64,000 nt of DNA from Methylomonas albis. Lineage in GTDB: Bacteria > Pseudomonadota > Gammaproteobacteria > Methylococcales > Methylomonadaceae. The notes beneath the pieces were generated by a model. The model ran no database searches, was not told where the DNA came from, and saw nothing but the letters and a program-made list of their open reading frames with translations. The stretch is from contig NZ_JACXSS010000001.1 of the NCBI RefSeq assembly GCF_014850955.1, positions 558,001 to 622,000 of the forward strand. The letters run 5' to 3'. Each line of letters opens with the position of its first letter. Position 1 is the first letter of the stretch. The translations under genes were made by a program, and so were the position numbers. Positions 44,946 to 56,049 of the stretch are shown here, one piece after another.

Positions 44946-45013
44946 GTCGTTACCGCGTAGGCGGGAGCCCAGAAAAGTCAAAATTCCGAATCCCCGCCTG
45001 CGCGGGGATGAAG
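44946..45013. repeat. Inverted pair of a dispersed GC-rich intergenic repeat
   Basis: CCGCGTAGGCGGGAG on the left and CCCCGCCTGCGCGGGG on the right are inverted copies of one unit; each can fold by itself (CCGC/GCGG; CCCCGC/GCGGGG). The pair separates the convergent fusion helicase and gatB and may end both transcripts. Confidence 0.65.
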
Positions 45014-45046
45014 ATTAATTCAGCGATGCTCCGGGAGGCGCCGGCC

Positions 45047-46486
45047 TTAGTTTTTCAGCTTGACAATTAACATCTTGTTCACTTCACCCGGATTGGCCTT
45101 GCCTTGGGTTTCTTTCATGATTTGCCCGACTAAGGCCATCAACGCCTTGTCTTTGCCCGCCCGATATTGCTCGACCGGCGCCGGGTTGGCGGCGATCACT
45201 TTGTCGACGATGGCTTCGATGGCGCCCATGTCGGTGATTTGCACCAAGCCTTCTTTTTCGATGATTTCATCGGCGCTGTCCTTGCCGTTCCAGAGTTTGT
45301 CGAATACCTGTTTGGCGGTTTTACCGGAAATAGTGTTGTCGGCGATGCGTTTGATTAGGCCGGCCAAGCGTTCGGCGCTGACCGGGCAATCGCCGATTTC
45401 CAATCCGGCTTTGTTCAATGCGCCCAACACGTCACCGGTCAGCCAGTTGCTGGCTAATTTGGTTTCGTCGCCGGAGGCTTTGACAACAGTTTCATAAAAG
45501 TCGGCCAGTTCGCGCGATGAGGTCAAGGTGGTAGCGCTTTCGTTATCCAGGGTGTATTGCTCGATGAAGCGCTGTTTTTTGGCGTCCGGCAATTCCGGCA
45601 GCGTGGCGCGAATTTCGTCCTTCAAACTTTCTTCGATCAATACCGGCAACAGGTCGGGATCGGGGAAGTAGCGGTAGTCGTTGGCTTCTTCCTTGCTGCG
45701 CATCGAGCGGGTTTCGTCTTTGTTGGCGTCGTACAAACGGGTTTCCTGGACGATTTTGCCGCCGCCTTCGATCACATCAATTTGCCGCTCAATTTCATGA
45801 TTGATGGCTTTTTCGACGAATTTGAATGAGTTGATGTTCTTGATTTCGGCGCGGGTGCCAAATTCTTTTTGGCCTTTCGGGCGCACCGAGACGTTGGCGT
45901 CGCAGCGGAACGAGCCTTCCTGCATATTACCGTCGCAGATTTCCAGGTAGCGCACCAGTTCGTGCAGTTTGCGCATGTAGGCCACGGCTTCCTTGGCGGA
46001 GCGCATGTCCGGTTCGGAGACGATTTCCAGCAGCGGCGTGCCGGCGCGATTCAAGTCGATGCCGGTCAGGCCGTGAAAGTCTTCGTGCAAGGATTTGCCG
46101 GCGTCCTCTTCCAAATGAGCGCGGGTGATGCCGATGCGTTTTTCGACGCCGTCGACTTCGATGTCCAAATGGCCGTTGCCGACGATGGGCAGTTCGAACT
46201 GGCTGATCTGGTAGCCTTTCGGTAAGTCGGGGTAAAAGTAGTTTTTACGGGCGAATACCGAGTGCGGCGCAATCTCGGCGTCGATTGCCAGCCCGAAAGT
46301 CACGGCCTTGCGCACTGCGTCTTTATTCAAAACCGGCAATACGCCCGGCAAGCCCAAATCAACCGCGCAGGCCTGGGTGTTGGGCTCCGCGCCGTAAGCG
46401 GTAGCCGCGCCGGAGAAGATTTTTGATTTTGTCGAGAGTTGGGTGTGGATTTCCAGGCCGATAACGGCTTCCCATTGTGAGTTCAT
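45047..46486 (-). CDS. gatB: Asp-tRNA(Asn)/Glu-tRNA(Gln) amidotransferase subunit B
   Basis: This 479-residue GatB is the kinase/transamidation subunit of GatCAB, converting Glu-tRNA(Gln) or Asp-tRNA(Asn). Signatures include [16 protein letters not shown] (about 10), the core [19 protein letters not shown] (about 142) and CDANVSVRP (about 194), plus the C-terminal YqeY-like tail. Intact and of normal length. Confidence 0.96.
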   Translation of the reverse strand: MNSQWEAVIGLEIHTQLSTKSKIFSGAATAYGAEPNTQACAVDLGLPGVLPVLNKDAVRKAVTFGLAIDAEIAPHSVFARKNYFYPDLPKGYQISQFELPIVGNGHLDIEVDGVEKRIGITRAHLEEDAGKSLHEDFHGLTGIDLNRAGTPLLEIVSEPDMRSAKEAVAYMRKLHELVRYLEICDGNMQEGSFRCDANVSVRPKGQKEFGTRAEIKNINSFKFVEKAINHEIERQIDVIEGGGKIVQETRLYDANKDETRSMRSKEEANDYRYFPDPDLLPVLIEESLKDEIRATLPELPDAKKQRFIEQYTLDNESATTLTSSRELADFYETVVKASGDETKLASNWLTGDVLGALNKAGLEIGDCPVSAERLAGLIKRIADNTISGKTAKQVFDKLWNGKDSADEIIEKEGLVQITDMGAIEAIVDKVIAANPAPVEQYRAGKDKALMALVGQIMKETQGKANPGEVNKMLIVKLKN

Positions 46487-46504
46487 TCTTGGTTTCCTTT
46501 AAAT

Positions 46505-47107
46505 CTATTCGGCAAAAACGTCGTTCAGGTCGATTTGCAAGTCGGGGAATAAATGCGGAGCGGCGATTTCGTTGCCCGGATACAAACCGCGCAATTGGTA
46601 TTTGCCCAGCTCGTCCAACACAAATTGCTGGAGGATTTGTTCGTAAGGGAACACCAGCCAATATTCGCCGACACCACTTTCTTCGTATAAATCGTATTTC
46701 AGGCGAACTTCCTTGCGGCTATTACCCGGCGACAAGACTTCGATAATCCAGTCTGGTGCACCGTCGCAGCCTTGTTCGGTCAGTTTGTCCTTGTCGCAAA
46801 TAACGCATAGGTCGGGTTGGACGACGCTGAAGGCTTCGCCATTTTTGAGTAGCGATTTGCGACGGTCGTAAAGTTTGACGTCGAATGGGGCAATAAAGAT
46901 TTCGCAGCTTTTATGCAAGAAGTAGTTGTCAATTGGGCGCAGTAACTTAAGAGCAATCCTTTGATGCTTGACATTTGGCGCCGGCGACATCGCCATGATC
47001 TTACCCTTGATCAACTCGACACTTTCTTCCAGCTGCCAGGTCAGATAATCGGCATAGCTGTAAATGCCGTTGGGGTCCAGTTGCGATAATTGGGTGATAG
47101 GCGCCAT
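46505..47107 (-). CDS. Uma2 (DUF820) family protein
   Basis: About 200 residues from ATG 47107 (SD GGAGG). Uma2 proteins have a PD-(D/E)XK nuclease-like core: here VQPDLCVICD (about 97), PDWIIEVLSPGNSRKEVRLKYDLYEE (about 117, with E and K of the motif) and GVGEYWLVFPYEQ. They are widespread and of uncertain role. It lies between gatA and gatB, with 13 bp to gatA and 18 bp to gatB, an unusual insertion into the gat operon. Confidence 0.88.
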   Translation of the reverse strand: MAPITQLSQLDPNGIYSYADYLTWQLEESVELIKGKIMAMSPAPNVKHQRIALKLLRPIDNYFLHKSCEIFIAPFDVKLYDRRKSLLKNGEAFSVVQPDLCVICDKDKLTEQGCDGAPDWIIEVLSPGNSRKEVRLKYDLYEESGVGEYWLVFPYEQILQQFVLDELGKYQLRGLYPGNEIAAPHLFPDLQIDLNDVFAE

Positions 47108-47120
47108 GTTGCCTCCGGTG

Positions 47121-48572
47121 TTATGCGAAGCCTTTCGGTACTTGCAAATGCCAGTCGGTGACTTGCTGGTAGCGATGACCGACATTCAGCAGTTTGGCTT
47201 CGCTGAAATAGTTGCCTATCACATGCAGGCCCACCGGTTTACCGTCTATAAAGCCAGCTGGAATCGACATGGCCGGCAGGCCGGCCAGGTTGATGGCTAT
47301 TGTGTAGATGTCTTCCAGATACATCTGGATCGGATCGCTGGTTTTTTCGCCGATGCGGAACGCGGTGCTGGGTGTGACGGGGCCCATCAGCACGTCGACT
47401 TCCGACAACGCGCGTTTAAAATCCTCACTTATCAGGCGGCGCACTTGTTGAGCTTTAAGATAATAAGCGTCGTAATAACCGGCCGATAGCGCATAAGCAC
47501 CCATCAGGATGCGGCGTTTGACTTCCGCGCCGAAGGCTTCGCCGCGCGAGCGGGTGTAAAGGTCGGTCAAGTCTGCCGGATTTTGGCAGCGGTAACCGAA
47601 ACGCACACCGTCGTAACGCGACAGGTTGGATGAGCATTCTGCCGAGGCAATTACATAATAGGCAGGGATCGCCAATTCGAGATTGGGCATGTCCACTTCT
47701 ATGACTTCCGCGCCCAGTTTTTGATATTCGGCAATAGCGGCCTGAATGGTGGCAGCCATTTGGCTGTCCAGCGCGGTATTAAAAAACTGTTTCGGCAGAC
47801 CGATTTTCAGACCTTGTAAGCTATCGTTCAGGCTGGCGCTGTAGTCCTGTAGGGCTTGATCGACGCTGGTGGAGTCTTTAGGGTCGAAACCGGCCATGGT
47901 TTGCAGCAACAAAGCTGCATCTTCGGCGCTACGGGTCATTGGCCCGCCTTGGTCCAAACTGGAGGCGTAAGCGATCATGCCGTAACGCGATACTCGGCCG
48001 TAAGTCGGTTTCAAACCGGTGATGCCGCACAGCGCCGCCGGTTGACGAATCGAACCACCGGTATCGGTGCCTGTCACGGCAGGCGCAAGGCGCGCCGCTA
48101 CGGCTGCTGCCGAGCCGCCGGAAGAGCCGCCGGGTACGCAATCGGTGGCCCAAGGGTTGCGCACAGGGCCGTAGAAACTGTTTTCGTTGGACGAGCCCAT
48201 CGCAAACTCATCCATGTTCAACTTACCCAGCATGACGGCGCCGGCTCGGTTGAAGTTGTTGACCACTGTGGCGTCGTAAGGGGCGATGAAGTTATCCAGC
48301 ATTTTTGAACCGCAGCTGGTTTTTGTGCCTAGCGTGCAGAAAATGTCTTTTTGGGCGATGGGGATGCCGGTCAGGGGTTCGGCATTGCCGGTCGCGAGTA
48401 TTTGATCGGCAGCCTGCGCTTGTTGCAAGGCGCTTTGTTCGCTAACGGTAATGAAGGCGTTCAGGTCTTGATGTTGGCGGATTCGGCTCAAAAAAGCTTG
48501 AGTTAGCTCGACGCTGGAAAATTCTTTACTGCGCAGCCCTGCTGCCAGTTCGCTAAGGGTAAGGTTGTGCAT
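47121..48572 (-). CDS. gatA: Asp-tRNA(Asn)/Glu-tRNA(Gln) amidotransferase subunit A
   Basis: This 483-residue GatA glutaminase/amidase supplies ammonia in GatCAB. The amidase signature [14 protein letters not shown] (about 150) and the Ser-Ser-Lys triad region GIPIAQKD (Lys about 76) and [15 protein letters not shown] (about 171) are present. The gene lies 8 bp after gatC. Confidence 0.96.
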   Translation of the reverse strand: MHNLTLSELAAGLRSKEFSSVELTQAFLSRIRQHQDLNAFITVSEQSALQQAQAADQILATGNAEPLTGIPIAQKDIFCTLGTKTSCGSKMLDNFIAPYDATVVNNFNRAGAVMLGKLNMDEFAMGSSNENSFYGPVRNPWATDCVPGGSSGGSAAAVAARLAPAVTGTDTGGSIRQPAALCGITGLKPTYGRVSRYGMIAYASSLDQGGPMTRSAEDAALLLQTMAGFDPKDSTSVDQALQDYSASLNDSLQGLKIGLPKQFFNTALDSQMAATIQAAIAEYQKLGAEVIEVDMPNLELAIPAYYVIASAECSSNLSRYDGVRFGYRCQNPADLTDLYTRSRGEAFGAEVKRRILMGAYALSAGYYDAYYLKAQQVRRLISEDFKRALSEVDVLMGPVTPSTAFRIGEKTSDPIQMYLEDIYTIAINLAGLPAMSIPAGFIDGKPVGLHVIGNYFSEAKLLNVGHRYQQVTDWHLQVPKGFA

Positions 48573-48580
48573 AATCGTCC

Positions 48581-48868
48581 TTAATCGATGACTTTGGGAA
48601 CCAGGTATAGTCCGGCTTCGGTTTGCGGGGCGATGGATTGGAAAGGGTCGCGTTGGTCGGCCTCGGTCACCGTGTCTTCGCGTAGGCGTTGCATCTGGTC
48701 CAGCGGATGGGCCATCGGGGTGACGCCGTCGGTGTTTAACCGGCCCATCTGCGTCATTAACTCCAGTACGCCGGATAGGTCTTTTGCATAGTGTTCGACA
48801 TCTTGTTCAGCAATGCCCAGCCTTGCCAGATGAGCGATTTTTTTAACGTCATTCGCTGTTAACGACAT
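48581..48868 (-). CDS. gatC: Asp-tRNA(Asn)/Glu-tRNA(Gln) amidotransferase subunit C
   Basis: This 95-residue GatC is the small scaffold that wraps GatA and GatB. The sequence [20 protein letters not shown] and the C-terminal [25 protein letters not shown] match the family. First gene of gatC-gatA-uma2-gatB. The 114-bp gap to mreB must hold divergent promoters. Confidence 0.94.
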   Translation of the reverse strand: MSLTANDVKKIAHLARLGIAEQDVEHYAKDLSGVLELMTQMGRLNTDGVTPMAHPLDQMQRLREDTVTEADQRDPFQSIAPQTEAGLYLVPKVID

Positions 48869-48946
48869 TCTTCTAACTCCAGGTTTTCTTAGTAAAACTA
48901 TGATACTTTATATCTTGCTCAAATACCTGCTTGATTGTTAAAGTAG

Positions 48947-50026
<1,080 letters not shown>

Positions 50027-50049
50027 GCACGGAATAGAAAAAGTCTCTG

Positions 50050-50093
50050 AAAGGCTGCTTTAACCGTGCAAAGTGGTTAAAGCAGCCTTTTCT
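50050..50093 (+). terminator. Rho-independent terminator after mreB
   Basis: AAAGGCTGCTTTAACC and GGTTAAAGCAGCCTTT form a perfect 16-bp stem with loop GTGCAAAGT and a short T-run. It lies between mreB and mreC and should attenuate read-through. Confidence 0.88.
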
Positions 50094-50209
50094 ACGAAAT
50101 TTATGCCGCTCGGCACCTGAACTGCCATCGAGCGGAGCTTGATTGTTCTTGCTATCGCGTCGATGGGTGCCGGTCTTGCTTGTCGCGTCTTGATTGTTAG
50201 AGGTTTGCC

Positions 50210-51106
50210 ATAAAACTCTTATTTGCCAAAGGCCCTTCGCTTAACACCCGTTTACTGGTGGCATTACTGGTATCAATTTCCATGTTAGTGATCGATTATC
50301 GCAGTGAACGCCTGGATCGGGTGCGCTCCGTGTTGTCGGTGATCACCTATCCCTTACAAGCTCTGGCCAGTCTACCTGTCGATTTTTACCAGACGGTGTC
50401 CGGTACGATCATTTCATTTGTCGAATTGCAAAAAGAAAACAAGCGTCTAAAAGAAGTTCAGTTCATCAACGATACCAAATTGTTGAAATTTGCGGCCTTG
50501 GAAAAAGAAAATACCCGTCTGCGGATGTTGCTGGAGAATTCGTTTCAACTCGGCGAGCAGGTGTTGGTGGCCGAGCTGGTTTCGGTAAAGCTCGCGCCTT
50601 ATGAACATACTGTGGTGGTCAACAAAGGCTCGCGTTTTGGCGTACATCCGGAACAACCGGTATTGGATGCCAATGGCATCGTCGGACAGGTGGTGCGGGC
50701 GCTGCCGTACAGCTCGGAAGTGATGCTGATTACCGATCCTGATCATGCCATACCGGTACAGGTCAACCGCAACGGTTTGCGCACCATTGCGTTTGGCACC
50801 GGCCAACCCAATCGCCTGCATTTGCCGTTTCTGGCCAACAATGCCGACATCGTGCCGGGCGATCTATTAGTTACTTCCGGGCTTGGAGGGGTGTTTCCGG
50901 CCGGTTACCCGGTGGCGGTGGTCGATAAGTTTGAAGCCCGGCCGGATAAATCCTTCGCCAATATTTATGCCACGCCCAAAGCCGAACTGGATAAAAGCCA
51001 TGAGTTTTTAATCGTCTGGAGTCACTCCACCCCGGTAGTGTTGGGCGAGCCGGGCAAAGCGCCAGTCATGCCGGAATCCAAGGAAGCCGAGAATGTTGCG
51101 CCTTGA
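50210..51106 (+). CDS. mreC: Rod shape-determining protein MreC
   Basis: About 298 residues if translation starts at ATA 50210. The expected MreC N-terminus (KLLFAKGPSLNTRLLVALLV) begins exactly there, SD AGAGG is eight bases upstream, an in-frame TAG lies four codons further up, and no ATG is available; GTG 50258 would delete the cytoplasmic anchor. A transmembrane segment (about 17-33) and coiled coil (about 70-100) precede the beta-barrel domains (NKGSRFGVHPEQPVLDANGIVGQV). MreC links MreB to PBP2 in the periplasm. Confidence 0.9.
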   Translation: MKLLFAKGPSLNTRLLVALLVSISMLVIDYRSERLDRVRSVLSVITYPLQALASLPVDFYQTVSGTIISFVELQKENKRLKEVQFINDTKLLKFAALEKENTRLRMLLENSFQLGEQVLVAELVSVKLAPYEHTVVVNKGSRFGVHPEQPVLDANGIVGQVVRALPYSSEVMLITDPDHAIPVQVNRNGLRTIAFGTGQPNRLHLPFLANNADIVPGDLLVTSGLGGVFPAGYPVAVVDKFEARPDKSFANIYATPKAELDKSHEFLIVWSHSTPVVLGEPGKAPVMPESKEAENVAP

Positions 51107-51581
51107 TTTTGTCGCCACCGTGTACTTTTTCGTCACCGTGGCGGTGGCGATGGTGTTGCGGGTGATGTCGCTGTTTCCCAGCATGGAGCTGTTCAATCCC
51201 GACTGGATCGTACTGGTGTTGATTTATTGGTCAATTGCCTTGCCCGAGCGTTTTGGTGTGTTCAGCGCCTGGGGGATAGGCTTGTTGACCGATGTACTAA
51301 CCGGCCGATTACTAGGTCAGTACGCCTTGATCTATGCATTGATTTGCTATTTCAGCATTAACGAACACCGGCGTTTGCGGCAATTTCCGATGGTGCAGCA
51401 ATGCGTGTTTGTATTTTTGTGTTTGCTGGGAGCGCAGAGCATTATTTTCGGCACGGAAAGCATGCAAGCCGGTAATCGCTTGTCGCTATCGTTCTGGTAT
51501 CCGGTGTTGTCCGGGACTTTGGTATGGCCGCTAGTGTTTGTGGTACTGCGCTATATCCGGGTGATGGCGCGCATCGTTTAA
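51093..51581 (+). CDS. mreD: Rod shape-determining protein MreD
   Basis: This 162-residue integral membrane protein has about five hydrophobic segments and the conserved WIVLVLIYWSIALPERFGVF and GLLTDVLTGRLLGQYAL segments of MreD. Its start overlaps the mreC end by 14 bp, indicating coupling. Confidence 0.92.
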   Translation: MLRLDFVATVYFFVTVAVAMVLRVMSLFPSMELFNPDWIVLVLIYWSIALPERFGVFSAWGIGLLTDVLTGRLLGQYALIYALICYFSINEHRRLRQFPMVQQCVFVFLCLLGAQSIIFGTESMQAGNRLSLSFWYPVLSGTLVWPLVFVVLRYIRVMARIV

Positions 51582-51587
51582 CGAGGT

Positions 51588-53438
51588 ATGGATAGAAAAT
51601 TTGCCATCAAGGATCCGCTAGCGGAAAGCCGCTTATTCTTAAGCCGCATCGTCGCGGCGTTTATCTTGATCCTGTTTTTGATCGCTGGCCTGGTGCTGCG
51701 TTTGGTGTATTTGCAGGTGGTCGGTCACGAGCATTATGCGACGCTATCCAAGGATAATCGCATCAAGATTTCACCCTTGCCACCCACACGAGGGGTGATT
51801 TACGACCGCAAGGGTCGGATGCTGGCGGAAAACGTCCCAACCTATAGCTTGGAACTGATTCCGGAACAGATCGAAAATCTCGACGACACGCTAGGCAGAC
51901 TGCAAAAGTTGCTGGACATTTCCGAAGAAAAAATCGATCTGTTTCAAAAACAGCGTAAACGCAATAAATCTTTCACCAGCACGCCCTTGCTGCAAAATCT
52001 CAGCGACGAAGATGTGGCTAAATTTGCGGTGGTCAGGCCGTATTTTCCCGGCGTGGATGTCTACGCGCGCTTGGTGCGGCATTATCCCTATGACGATCTG
52101 GCTGCGCATGTAGTCGGCTATGTCGGTCGAATCAACGAGCAGGAGATGAAGACCCTGCCTTTGGCCAAATATCGCGGTACCAACCACATCGGTAAAACCG
52201 GTATCGAAAAAACCTACGAAGAGCATCTGTTAGGTACCGCCGGTTACGAAGAGATAGAAACCAACGCTCAGGCCAGGGCGGTCAATACCGTGGCGACGGT
52301 TGAGCCGGTATCCGGTTCTAACATCTATCTAACCTTAGATATCGATTTGCAGAAGATCGCCTACGATGCCTTATCGGAATACAACGGTGCGGCCGTCGCC
52401 ATTGAAATTAAGACCGGCGGCGTACTGGTGTTCGCCAGTCGACCCGGTTTCGACCCCAATCCGTTTGTTTCGGGTATTTCCGGGAAGGAATACAAAGCCT
52501 TGCAGGATTCGCCGGATCAGCCCTTATATAATCGGGCCCTGCGCGGCCAGTATCCACCCGGCTCGACGGTCAAGCCGTTTCTGGCTTTGGCTGGCCTGGA
52601 GTACGGCGTCACCGAATTCAATCACCGATTGTTCTGCCCCGGCTATTACAAATTGCCGAATGTCGATCATAAGTATAGAGACTGGAAAAAGGGCGGGCAT
52701 GGCATGGTCGACATGAATGATGCGATTACCCAATCCTGTGACGTCTATTTCTACGATCTGGCGCTGGCACTAGGTATCGATAAAATGCATGCATTTATGG
52801 ATAAATTCAGTTTCGGTCGGAAAACCGGGATTGATTTGGTCGGCGAAGTTGACGGTTTGATGCCGTCCAAGGATTGGAAAAAACATTACCGTAGTCAGGC
52901 CTGGTTTCCGGGCGAAACGCTGATTACCGGAATCGGCCAGGGTTACACGCAAGCCACGCCGCTGCAATTGGCGCACGCTACCGCTACGCTGGCCAACTAT
53001 GGCAAGGTGATCACCCCGCATTTGGTGCACAGCATTATCAGCGCCGATTATGCCGACTTGATCGGCGGTAAGGCCGACGCCCTGATTCCGCTAAAAGCGC
53101 AAAATGTCGAGAACATCATCAAAGCCATGACCAACGTAGTGCATGGTTCCAGGGGGACCGCCGGCCGCTTGGCCAAAGCCATTACCTATCAAATTGCCGG
53201 TAAAACCGGTACCGCTCAGGTTTTTACCATCAAGCAGGAAGAGAAATACAACGAAGACGCCATTGATTTTAAAATGCGCGATCATGCCTTGTTCATCGCC
53301 TTTGCTCCAGTTCACGACCCGCAAATTGCGGTGGCGATTATCGCCGAACACGGTGGGCATGGTGGTTCGGTGGCGGCACCTATCGCCGGCGAAATTATCG
53401 ATGCCTATTTGAACCAGAAAAAGGACGCTCAGCCATGA
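51588..53438 (+). CDS. mrdA: Penicillin-binding protein 2 (elongation transpeptidase)
   Basis: This 616-residue bitopic PBP has a transmembrane anchor (about 20-41), dimerisation domain, and transpeptidase domain with STVK (Ser about 331), SCD (about 386) and KTGTAQ (about 545). It crosslinks lateral wall peptidoglycan with RodA. Lies 6 bp after mreD; the stop overlaps rodA by ATGA. Confidence 0.96.
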   Translation: MDRKFAIKDPLAESRLFLSRIVAAFILILFLIAGLVLRLVYLQVVGHEHYATLSKDNRIKISPLPPTRGVIYDRKGRMLAENVPTYSLELIPEQIENLDDTLGRLQKLLDISEEKIDLFQKQRKRNKSFTSTPLLQNLSDEDVAKFAVVRPYFPGVDVYARLVRHYPYDDLAAHVVGYVGRINEQEMKTLPLAKYRGTNHIGKTGIEKTYEEHLLGTAGYEEIETNAQARAVNTVATVEPVSGSNIYLTLDIDLQKIAYDALSEYNGAAVAIEIKTGGVLVFASRPGFDPNPFVSGISGKEYKALQDSPDQPLYNRALRGQYPPGSTVKPFLALAGLEYGVTEFNHRLFCPGYYKLPNVDHKYRDWKKGGHGMVDMNDAITQSCDVYFYDLALALGIDKMHAFMDKFSFGRKTGIDLVGEVDGLMPSKDWKKHYRSQAWFPGETLITGIGQGYTQATPLQLAHATATLANYGKVITPHLVHSIISADYADLIGGKADALIPLKAQNVENIIKAMTNVVHGSRGTAGRLAKAITYQIAGKTGTAQVFTIKQEEKYNEDAIDFKMRDHALFIAFAPVHDPQIAVAIIAEHGGHGGSVAAPIAGEIIDAYLNQKKDAQP

Positions 53439-54565
53439 GAACCGAAATGCGCAATGAACAATTCCAGCCGCCGTCGCTGCTAGGTAATTTGCTCAGAAAG
53501 TTGCATATCGATATTCCGCTTTTTATCGGCCTGTTGTTGATTTGCGCGGCCAGTTTCGTGATTTTGTATAGTGCCGGCGGGCAAGAGGTGCCGTTATTGA
53601 TTCGGCATGCCACCCGTATGGGGTTTGCCATTTTATTGATGATAGTGTTGGCGCATATCAACCCGCGCCGCTTCCAAAGTTTTTCGGTGGCGCTGTTCTC
53701 GGTGTGCGTGCTGTTGTTGCTGGCGGTGGCGGTGATGGGGCAGATCAGTATGGGCGCGCAGCGCTGGCTGGATTTGGGCTTCTTTCGCTTTCAGCCATCC
53801 GAATTCACTAAAATTAGCGCACCGATGATGGTGGCCTGGTACTTGTCTGAACATGCCTTGCCGCCTAAGCCAAAGCATGTTTTGGGCGCGGCGATTCTCT
53901 TGATTTTGCCGGTATTGCTGATTGCAAAACAGCCCGATTTGGGTACCTCGCTATTGGTTGCCAGTTCCGGCGCGGCGGTGCTGTTTTTTGCCGGGCTGTC
54001 CTGGTGGTTCATGCTGGGGATAGTGGCGTTGTTGGCATCGTTGACGCCGGTGTTGTGGCATTTTATGCGCGAATATCAGCGCAATCGTGTATTGACATTT
54101 ATGAATCCGGAGGCCGATCCGATGGGCGCCGGCTACCACATTATTCAGTCCAAGATCGCCATTGGTTCCGGCGGTATTAATGGTAAGGGCTGGCTGGGCA
54201 GTAGTCAGGCGGAATTGGACTTCTTGCCGGAAAGCTCCACGGACTTTATCTTTGCGGTGTTTGCCGAGGAGTTTGGTTTGTTCGGTTGCGTTGGACTGCT
54301 GGTTTTATATTTGCTGGTTATCAGCCGATGTTTTTACATCGCCGTGCAAGCCCAGGATACCTACTCGCGCCTGTTGGCCGGCAGTTTGGCGTTTACTTTT
54401 TTTGTGTATGTATTCGTGAATATTGGCATGGTGATCGGCGTGTTGCCGGTGGTCGGCGTGCCGCTACCGTTGATCAGTTACGGCGGCACGTCGATGGTGA
54501 CGCTGATGGCCGGCTTCGGTATTCTGATGTCCATCCATACTCACCGTAAATTACTACCCGTCTAA
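53435..54565 (+). CDS. rodA: Peptidoglycan glycosyltransferase RodA
   Basis: This 376-residue SEDS protein has about ten transmembrane segments. The family signatures RWLDLGFFRFQPSEFTKI (about 109), KQPDLGTSLLV (about 168) and the late GVLPVVGVPLPLISYGGTSM (about 334) are present. It polymerises glycan strands with PBP2. Translationally coupled to mrdA. Confidence 0.96.
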   Translation: MRTEMRNEQFQPPSLLGNLLRKLHIDIPLFIGLLLICAASFVILYSAGGQEVPLLIRHATRMGFAILLMIVLAHINPRRFQSFSVALFSVCVLLLLAVAVMGQISMGAQRWLDLGFFRFQPSEFTKISAPMMVAWYLSEHALPPKPKHVLGAAILLILPVLLIAKQPDLGTSLLVASSGAAVLFFAGLSWWFMLGIVALLASLTPVLWHFMREYQRNRVLTFMNPEADPMGAGYHIIQSKIAIGSGGINGKGWLGSSQAELDFLPESSTDFIFAVFAEEFGLFGCVGLLVLYLLVISRCFYIAVQAQDTYSRLLAGSLAFTFFVYVFVNIGMVIGVLPVVGVPLPLISYGGTSMVTLMAGFGILMSIHTHRKLLPV

Positions 54566-54572
54566 TTAGCTT

Positions 54573-55559
54573 ATGAAAATGAACAAGAAACTATCCGCTT
54601 GGCTATTAGCCGCTGCGTTATCCGGTACTGGTTCTGCGTCTGCGGAAGTGGCGGAAACCGACAGCTTTAAACAATTTATCCACAACATGGTCAAGCAGCA
54701 GCATTTCAACGAAGCTGAATTGCGCAATCTGTTCAAAGCCGTGCAAATCCAGCAGCCGATTCTGGACGCGATGTCCAAACCGGCGGAAGGCAAACCCTGG
54801 TTTCAGTATCGGGAGATATTCATGACTGAGGCGCGTATCGCTGGCGGCGTGCAGTTTTGGAAAGACAACGAAGCCGCGCTGAAAGCCGTGGAAAGCCAAT
54901 ACGGCGTGCCGGCGGAAATCATCATCGCCATCATCGGCGTGGAAACCAAATACGGCGCGCATACCGGCAAATACCGGGTGATCGATGCGCTGGCGACCTT
55001 GGGGTTTGCCTATCCGCCGCGCAGCGAATTTTTCCTGAAAGAGTTGGAGCAATTCCTGGTGTTAGTCCGCGAAGAACATATGGACCCGCTGCAGCCTATG
55101 GGTTCTTACGCCGGCGCCATGGGTTTGCCGCAATTCATGCCCAGCAGTTTTCGCGGCTACGCCAAGGATTTTGATCAGGACGGCAAACGGAATATCTGGA
55201 CCAATAGCGCCGATGCAATTGCCAGCGTGGCCAATTATTTCGTGCGCAACCAGTGGCGACCCGGCGGGGCCGTGGCTTACCCGGTCAGTGCCCGCGGCGA
55301 TGCCTATCGGCAAGCATTGAGCAAGGGCGTCAAACCGGATGTTGGCGCCGGCGAATTGCGCCGTTTAGGGGTGGATGTCCCAACGCAATTGGCCGCCAGC
55401 GAAACTGTCAAACTACTGGCCTACCAGCAACAGGTGGGGGAGGATTTATGGGTTGGCCTGCATAATTTCTACGTGATCACCCGCTACAACCACAGCCCAC
55501 TCTACGCGATGGCGGTGTATCAACTCAGCCAAGCAATTGTCGTCCGCAAGACTTCATAA
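54573..55559 (+). CDS. mltB: Lytic murein transglycosylase B
   Basis: This 328-residue periplasmic transglycosylase has a signal peptide (SAWLLAAALSGTGSASA). The catalytic Glu lies in IIGVETKYGAHTG (about 126), followed by QFLVLVREE and the GLPQFMPSSFRGYAKDFDQDG segment typical of MltB. No lipobox Cys is present, so it is soluble, unlike E. coli MltB. It follows rodA by 7 bp. Confidence 0.94.
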   Translation: MKMNKKLSAWLLAAALSGTGSASAEVAETDSFKQFIHNMVKQQHFNEAELRNLFKAVQIQQPILDAMSKPAEGKPWFQYREIFMTEARIAGGVQFWKDNEAALKAVESQYGVPAEIIIAIIGVETKYGAHTGKYRVIDALATLGFAYPPRSEFFLKELEQFLVLVREEHMDPLQPMGSYAGAMGLPQFMPSSFRGYAKDFDQDGKRNIWTNSADAIASVANYFVRNQWRPGGAVAYPVSARGDAYRQALSKGVKPDVGAGELRRLGVDVPTQLAASETVKLLAYQQQVGEDLWVGLHNFYVITRYNHSPLYAMAVYQLSQAIVVRKTS

Positions 55560-55635
55560 GCATGACGGCCATTGTTGGACTATCCTTGTCCGACACTGGC
55601 AAAACCAAACCTGCTAGTGCTTATACCTGACTTCG

Positions 55636-55661
55636 CAGGGCCGATGCTGTCGGCCCTGTTT
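55636..55661 (+). terminator. Terminator after the mre-rod-mltB cluster
   Basis: CAGGGCCGA and TCGGCCCTG form a perfect 9-bp stem with loop TGCTG followed by TTT. The T-run is short. It ends the operon 77 bp after mltB. Confidence 0.72.
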
Positions 55662-55678
55662 CACTTAGCAGCCGGCCT

Positions 55679-55783
55679 ATGCAATTTGACTCGTTTTTAT
55701 TTCTGATTTTTTGGCTAGTCGTTTTAGCTATTGATGAATACCGTAGTCCCCGTCAATTCGCCTGGGAAGTGTTCGCTGGATAA
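55679..55783 (+). CDS. Possible 34-residue membrane microprotein
   Basis: ATG 55679 opens a 34-codon frame: one hydrophobic helix (FLFLIFWLVVLAID) followed by a basic-aromatic tail (EYRSPRQFAWEVFAG). The layout of a single TM helix plus charged tail suits a small membrane protein, but the SD is weak and it follows a terminator. Coding is uncertain. Confidence 0.3.
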   Translation: MQFDSFLFLIFWLVVLAIDEYRSPRQFAWEVFAG

Positions 55784-56049
55784 GGATTAGCAATCACTTG
55801 GAATTCTAGGGATTACCCGGATTAAAATCCAAGGCATTGTTCTAAATTGAAATAGCCTAATTCCCGAGGCATGGCCGACAGACTAGGGCAGTCACGCGTA
55901 TTTATTCTTGGGCATTCGTCGCGTGCTTATTGTTGCCGGGTTTTCCTGGTGGCAATACAAAAGAGCGATTAATCTTGTTAAGCGGCACAGACAAGATTAA
56001 GTCCGGATAACCAGCTTAGACGCGAGCACTGTAACGATGAGGCAAGTTG
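55784..56049. other. Non-coding stretch before the FHA-transglycosylase gene
   Basis: No gene is seen. It must hold the promoter of the next gene. Short stretches such as ATTCTAGGGATTACCCGGAT suggest nothing specific. Confidence 0.4.
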
